DNA from: Ilumatobacter sp.
GTDB taxonomy: Bacteria; Actinomycetota; Acidimicrobiia; Acidimicrobiales; Ilumatobacteraceae
NCBI GenBank assembly: GCA_029263275.1
Contig: JAJCXU010000549.1
Span: 1 to 6,045, forward strand
Length of the DNA: 6,045 nt
Direction: 5' to 3'
The notes under the pieces are model-generated. The model searched no databases, had not been told where the DNA came from, and saw nothing but the letters and a program-made list of their open reading frames with translations. A program made the translations under genes and the position numbers. Shown piece by piece: positions 5,749-6,045 of the stretch (position 1 is its first letter; each line of letters opens with the position of its first letter).

Positions 5749-6045
5749 GGTTCCGTCGATGTGTGGCCAGTGCTCGCGACGTTCAACTCCGGCGCGGGCA
5801 AGGAGTAATCGTTGCCGATCCGCCGCCTCGGTGGTGAGCGCGTCGACGTCGATCGTGATCACTCGTCCGTCGGCGACGACATGGCGGCCGGCGATGAACA
5901 CATCGCGGACGCTGCGTCCGTCGGTTCCCCACACGAGTTGCAGGCCGACATCGCCGCGCGGCGTCCAGCCCGGCGTGTCCGTCCGGTGGATCACGATGTC
6001 GGCCTGTTTGCCGACTTCGAGCGATCCGATGCGGTCGCCGAGACC
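5746..6045 (-). CDS. Second amidohydrolase, C-terminal part only (5' end beyond window)
   Basis: The C-terminal 99 codons of an amidohydrolase; the frame is open to the right edge, so the start and catalytic half are not visible. The visible part begins GLGDRIGSLEVGKQADIVIH, the hallmark return of the chain to the beta-sandwich part, then LQLVWGTDGRSVRDVFIAG and GRHVVADGRVITID. It aligns without gaps to the end of the complete amidohydrolase at 1108-2520, with about 47 of 87 positions identical by my hand count, so the two are paralogues of one subfamily. It lacks the other's C-terminal tail (PDKAKYPII) and ends in REHWPHIDGT. It is the most upstream visible gene of the operon. A GTG at 5994 is internal and not a real start. 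Metal-ligand residues and the HxxE state cannot be judged here. Confidence 0.88.
   Translation of the reverse strand, partial: GLGDRIGSLEVGKQADIVIHRTDTPGWTPRGDVGLQLVWGTDGRSVRDVFIAGRHVVADGRVITIDVDALTTEAADRQRLLLARAGVERREHWPHIDGT

Noticed and set aside
1..6045. CRISPR arrays, tRNAs, mobile elements, defence or phage genes
   Set aside because: None is visible: there are no spaced direct repeats, cloverleaf sequences, transposase or integrase motifs, or terminal inverted repeats; all well-supported genes are metabolic enzymes.

Overview
The window is GC-rich with tightly packed genes, many codons ending in G or C, GTG as well as ATG starts, and Asp/Ala/Arg-rich proteins. This fits a high-GC actinomycete. 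Some acidimicrobial lineages would fit, but that is an impression from composition and protein style, not a placement. I see no tRNA, rRNA, CRISPR array, phage gene, transposase or toxin-antitoxin gene.

Layout from left to right. Positions 1-137 are a gene-free leader with a small inverted repeat and no clear promoter. Positions 138-1103 (+) encode a complete Fe(II)/2-oxoglutarate dioxygenase of the TauD/TfdA superfamily. Everything else lies on the minus strand as one co-directional run transcribed from right to left. Its members in reading order are an amidohydrolase entering from the right edge (5746-6045, C-terminal 99 codons), an aldo/keto reductase (4649-5686), a medium-chain (quinone-oxidoreductase-like) dehydrogenase (3612-4652), a SAM-dependent small-molecule methyltransferase (2520-3599) and a second, complete amidohydrolase (1108-2520). 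The dioxygenase and this last amidohydrolase converge with only 4 bp between their stop codons.

The minus-strand genes look like one operon. The reductase/dehydrogenase junction is a 4-base ATGA overlap and the methyltransferase/amidohydrolase junction is a TGATG overlap. The dehydrogenase and methyltransferase are 12 bp apart, and the first amidohydrolase and the reductase about 59 bp apart. The operon promoter must lie beyond the right edge. Together the enzymes provide metal-dependent hydrolysis (two related amidohydrolases), NAD(P)H redox steps (two unrelated reductases), methyl transfer and, if the neighbouring gene belongs, oxygenation. This fits a small catabolic or tailoring pathway for an organic, probably nitrogen-containing, small molecule. 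The substrate cannot be read from the sequence.

The most interesting details are these. The complete amidohydrolase has Pro where deaminases of its family carry the HxxE glutamate. The methyltransferase lacks the usual His-Asp-Trp catalytic segment. The dehydrogenase keeps the structural-zinc lobe but has lost its cysteines. A 7-bp GC hairpin holds the dehydrogenase's ribosome binding site in its loop. A decayed 14-bp tandem repeat fills the one real gap in the operon.
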